DNA from: JAVWGW01 sp036655915
Lineage (GTDB): Bacteria; Actinomycetota; Coriobacteriia; Coriobacteriales; Eggerthellaceae
Assembly: GCA_036655915.1 (NCBI GenBank)
Contig: JAVVPE010000015.1
Coordinates: 1 to 32,686, forward strand
Direction of reading: 5' to 3'
DNA: 32,686 nucleotides
The notes under the pieces were generated by a model. That model was not told the origin of the DNA, made no database searches, and worked only from the letters and a program-made list of their open reading frames with translations. Position 1 is the stretch's first letter, and each line of letters starts with the position of its first letter. The position numbers were made by a program, and so were the translations under genes. Positions 30,710 to 32,686 of the stretch are shown here, piece after piece.

Positions 30710-30890
30710 AACCCAGAATAATGACAGGTGTGTTGCGGTGCGGTTTGGTGCTCGCAGCACTCCTGTTGGGTTAAAAGGAAGTGGCCTGGCGGAGGGGAGC
30801 CGCCAGGCCAACAAGGAGGGGGTGGTGATTCGTGAACCACCACTGCTTTATTTCAAGTAAAGCAGTAACAAAACGGAGGAGGGGAACCTC
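30710..30890 (+). ncRNA. Candidate structured RNA region (several consecutive stems)
   Basis: Stems seen in order: AACCCA/TGGGTT (30710-30715 with 30767-30772), continued after an 8-base bulge by ACAGG/CCTGT (30724-30728 with 30762-30766) and enclosing GTGCT/AGCAC (30748-30760); a perfect 10-bp stem GGCCTGGCGG/CCGCCAGGCC (30783-30809); GGTGGT/ACCACC (30821-30841); ACTGCTTTA/TAAAGCAGT (30842-30866); and GAGG-GGAA-CCTC, a GNRA-type loop (30879-30890). None has a T tract. I recognise no known riboswitch or RNA family. It may be a cis-regulatory leader or a separate small RNA. Confidence 0.4.
30825..30860 (+). CDS. Possible 11-codon peptide with strong ribosome-binding site
   Basis: AAGGAGGGGG (30813-30822) stands about five bases before a GTG at 30825, followed by ATT CGT GAA and a TAA at 30858-30860, giving MIREPPLLYFK. 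The start codon is inside the GGTGGT/ACCACC hairpin and the stop inside the next one, so translation would remodel both. It could be a leader peptide. Evidence is only the RBS quality and its placement. Confidence 0.3.
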   Translation: MIREPPLLYFK

Positions 30891-31091
30891 TCGTAATTGC
30901 TGGCTTCATTATAAAGGCTGGTATTGGAGGACTTATCGTCAGGACATGCGGGTTTTGTGGTGGTGGATGGTAAGCGGCAGTTTTTCCTACTCTTTTGGCG
31001 GTATATTCCCCTTTTTGCTCACCCATCCCCGGATGCTTTATTCCCGCCCACGCAGAGCAGCCAGTCTTTTTCGCGGCGTTTCCCTGGGCTT

Positions 31092-31100
31092 TGGTATACT
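31092..31100 (+). promoter_or_regulatory. Extended -10 promoter of the CmpB-like gene
   Basis: TGG followed by TATACT (31095-31100). Transcription would begin near 31107, leaving a leader of about 86 bases. This rules out upstream in-frame starts for the gene. Confidence 0.55.
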
Positions 31101-31192
31101 TAACTGAATTTGGCCACCAAGATATCAGATGTTGGGGTAGGGGACAAAGCGTGTCTTCCGCACACATTAAACGGAGCGAAGGGGAAGCAAAC

Positions 31193-32353
31193 ATGCAAGA
31201 CGCTACAGCTAAGGAACAGCAAAAGATTCCTTTAGTGCTCAAGGTTATCGCGGCACTTTTTGCCTTGGGGGGTGTTGCGGCACTGCCTGAACTGGTGAGT
31301 ATTTTCATTGCGCTTGTGGGTGAATTACAAACGGGAACAACGAAGGTTTCGACCCTTGTTATTTTTGCTATCCTGATTGTTCTACTTACCATTTCGGCGG
31401 TAACCTTTATTATCTTTGGCTTAAGGGTGCTGCGCAATAACCGCAAACATGCAGCTCATGCGGCCTATATTCTCGTGGTTGTTACCATTTTGGTTATTCT
31501 TGCCGACATGATGCTATTCGGCATCAACCCCAATCTGTTTGGTTACGGGGTTGAACTTGTTGTTCTGATTGCACTGATGAGCTACCTTGACCCGACGCTT
31601 GCCGCCGAACGCGCAGCCGAGCGCAAGGCACGCAAGATTGAGAAGGAAGAACAGGGTGCGATAGAGCAATTAGCCGAAGAGGCAAAGCCAAAAAAAGGCT
31701 ACATCACCCTTAACTTCTTCAACATCTTCTGGATTTTTGTGGTGTGCTGCGTTTTGGGTCTGCTGCTAGAAGATATTTTCCACATCATGAAATTCGGGGA
31801 ATACCAAGATCGCGCGGGCATGCTATTCGGGCCGTTTTCGCCCATCTATGGTTTCGGCGCCGTGCTTATGACCGTTGCCCTCAATCGCTTCCATGATAAG
31901 CCGCTTATCGTTATCTTTTTGATCAGCGCCATCATCGGTGGTGGTTTTGAATTCTTCACCAGTTGGATTATGGAATTTGCTTTCGGCATTCGCGCCTGGG
32001 ATTATTCGGGCACCTTCCTTTCCATTGACGGGCGCACAAATGCTGTCTTTATGGTTGCCTGGGGTGCCTTAGGCATTATGTGGATCAAGCTTCTCTTGCC
32101 GCGCTTGCTGAAACTTATCAATATGATTCCCTGGAACTGGCGCTATGGCGTCACGGTGGTATGCACGGTGTTTATGCTGATAAATGGCGTTATGTCGCTG
32201 CAATCCATCGACTGCTGGTATCAGCGCATGTCGGGCAAGCCGCCCACGACCGCCGTGCAGCAGTTCTACGCCAATCACTACAATGATGACTATATGGCAA
32301 ACCGCTTCCAGACTATGACGATGAACCCAGAAGACGCTACGCGCGTGAAGTAG
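31193..32353 (+). CDS. Putative ABC-transporter-permease-like membrane protein (CmpB family)
   Basis: A 386-residue polytopic protein. The N-terminal half has about four helices and a charged linker (residues 140-165, rich in Glu/Lys/Arg/Ala). The C-terminal half is the CmpB/PF06541 domain: EDIFHIMKFGEYQDRAGMLF, FSPIYGFGAVL, then GGGFEFFTSWIMEFAFGIRA and WDYSGTF with IDGRTN. The family is annotated as ABC-transporter permease type II, but no ATPase is adjacent and its transport role is unproven. ATG at 31193 follows AAGGGGAA; earlier in-frame codons precede the promoter. A terminator follows. Confidence 0.85.
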   Translation: MQDATAKEQQKIPLVLKVIAALFALGGVAALPELVSIFIALVGELQTGTTKVSTLVIFAILIVLLTISAVTFIIFGLRVLRNNRKHAAHAAYILVVVTILVILADMMLFGINPNLFGYGVELVVLIALMSYLDPTLAAERAAERKARKIEKEEQGAIEQLAEEAKPKKGYITLNFFNIFWIFVVCCVLGLLLEDIFHIMKFGEYQDRAGMLFGPFSPIYGFGAVLMTVALNRFHDKPLIVIFLISAIIGGGFEFFTSWIMEFAFGIRAWDYSGTFLSIDGRTNAVFMVAWGALGIMWIKLLLPRLLKLINMIPWNWRYGVTVVCTVFMLINGVMSLQSIDCWYQRMSGKPPTTAVQQFYANHYNDDYMANRFQTMTMNPEDATRVK

Positions 32354-32413
32354 TGCCTGCCTGTTAGCCAAGCCTTTAGTGTGCGTTTGCCTGCTAGAGA
32401 CTTTTGAAGCAAG

Positions 32414-32443
32414 AAAAGACCCCATCGTGTGGTGGGGTCTTTT
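32414..32443. terminator. Bidirectional terminator between convergent genes
   Basis: AAAAGACCCCA (32414-32424) pairs perfectly with TGGGGTCTTTT (32433-32443). A and T tracts on both sides let it end the CmpB-like gene on the plus strand and the dehydrogenase on the minus strand. Confidence 0.92.
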
Positions 32444-32478
32444 GCGTGGGGCGGAAAGTGTGAGCGGTTTGTTGCCCT

Positions 32479-32686
32479 CTAGCGGGGTGGCGGGGGATTG
32501 TTTACCACGTTTTGCGGCGTGCCGCTTTGGTAGGCGCACACATTGGCGCACACGGTTTCAAGCAAGCGCGTACGCGCTTCAAGCGTGGCCCAGGCAATGT
32601 GCGGGGTGATGAGGGTGTTGGGCGCATCCACGAGAGGGTTTGAGGCCTGCATGGGTTCAACCGCCACAACGTCAGCAGCGAAGCCG
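32479..32686 (-). CDS. D-2-hydroxyacid dehydrogenase, C-terminal part
   Basis: The last 68 codons of a gene entering from the right edge. DVVAVEPMQASNPLVDAPNT and LITPHIAWATLEAR are the conserved end of NAD-dependent D-2-hydroxyacid dehydrogenases, with the catalytic His in TPHIAW. The AWATLEAR form is typical of the glycerate dehydrogenase/hydroxypyruvate reductase branch, so HprA-like activity is likely but unproven. It ends with GTPQNVVNN and a short proline run. Confidence 0.85.
   Translation of the reverse strand, partial: GFAADVVAVEPMQASNPLVDAPNTLITPHIAWATLEARTRLLETVCANVCAYQSGTPQNVVNNPPPPR

Larger units (their letters stand above)
30672..31192. other. Intergenic stretch between galU and the CmpB-like gene
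   Basis: About 520 bases without a convincing ordinary gene. The first half holds the stems and tiny ORF listed separately. From 30890 to 31090 I see only short doubtful readings: a 26-codon stretch without a standard start that ends TCGFCGGGW (stop at about 30972), and an ATG reading 30946-31107 with three Trp codons. The promoter of the next gene lies at 31092-31100. Confidence 0.6.

Noticed and set aside
30946..31107. 53-codon ATG frame with three consecutive Trp codons, like a trp attenuator leader
   Set aside because: It runs past the next gene's promoter, lacks a well-spaced RBS and no tryptophan gene follows.
30853..31446. 197-residue minus-strand ORF
   Set aside because: It is antisense to the start of the CmpB-like gene, with skewed composition and no family-like motifs.

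Overview
The window looks like chromosomal DNA of an anaerobic actinobacterium of the Coriobacteriia, most plausibly family Eggerthellaceae. This is an inference from the gene content: an actinobacterial-looking leuCDB set, a Veg-like protein, a split MetH, and a multihaem cytochrome next to a cytochrome c maturation operon with a Cys-type CcmE. GC is moderate. Many promoters appear to rely on an extended -10 (TGnTAnnnT) with little -35.

Layout. 1-894 (minus): start of an NTF2-like protein and an SDR resembling 3-alpha-hydroxysteroid dehydrogenases. 1092-2629: two tandem toxin-antitoxin modules, higBA and a RelB-like antitoxin with a PIN toxin, each with its own promoter and operator-like inverted repeat. 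2678-5046: feoAB ferrous iron uptake. 5188-6639: LPG-synthase-type membrane protein. 6641-7984 (minus): an AAA ATPase/DUF4143 gene preceded by three 33-bp-spaced direct repeats. 8257-8694: proline-rich two-TM protein with a structured leader. 8801-11760: leuC-leuD-leuB. 11859-15074: hisS and aspS. 15119-19148: metF, a free-standing MetH reactivation protein and a MetH lacking that domain. 19345-19725: Veg family. 19752-20720 (minus): ApbE FMN transferase. 20928-21003: tRNA-Ala(CGC).

Directly 3' of the tRNA is an accessory patch (21112-23355). It holds a second DUF4143 ATPase, again preceded by three direct repeats (23-bp period), then ATPase gene fragments, a Phd/YefM-type antitoxin, a broken RelE-type toxin, and a roughly 90-bp direct duplication of the ATPase 3' end. 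23630-29862 is an electron-transfer block: a membrane-anchored multihaem cytochrome c with a four-fold 11-residue repeat, then ccmE (CxxxY type, apparently two OB folds), ccmF, ccmA, ccmB, ccmC and a CcmD-like protein. galU overlaps the end. 30672-31092 has no ordinary gene but contains several strong consecutive hairpins and a tiny ORF with an excellent ribosome-binding site. The window ends with a CmpB-type membrane protein and, convergent across a bidirectional terminator, the C-terminus of a D-2-hydroxyacid dehydrogenase.

How the genes fit together: feoAB supplies iron for haem and Fe-S proteins, including LeuC. The ccm genes mature the adjacent cytochrome. metF, MetH and its activator form a complete remethylation unit. 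The most unusual signals are the triple direct repeats in front of both DUF4143 ATPases, the ATPase/TA graveyard beside the tRNA, the Cys-type double-domain CcmE, and the structured tract before the CmpB-like gene.
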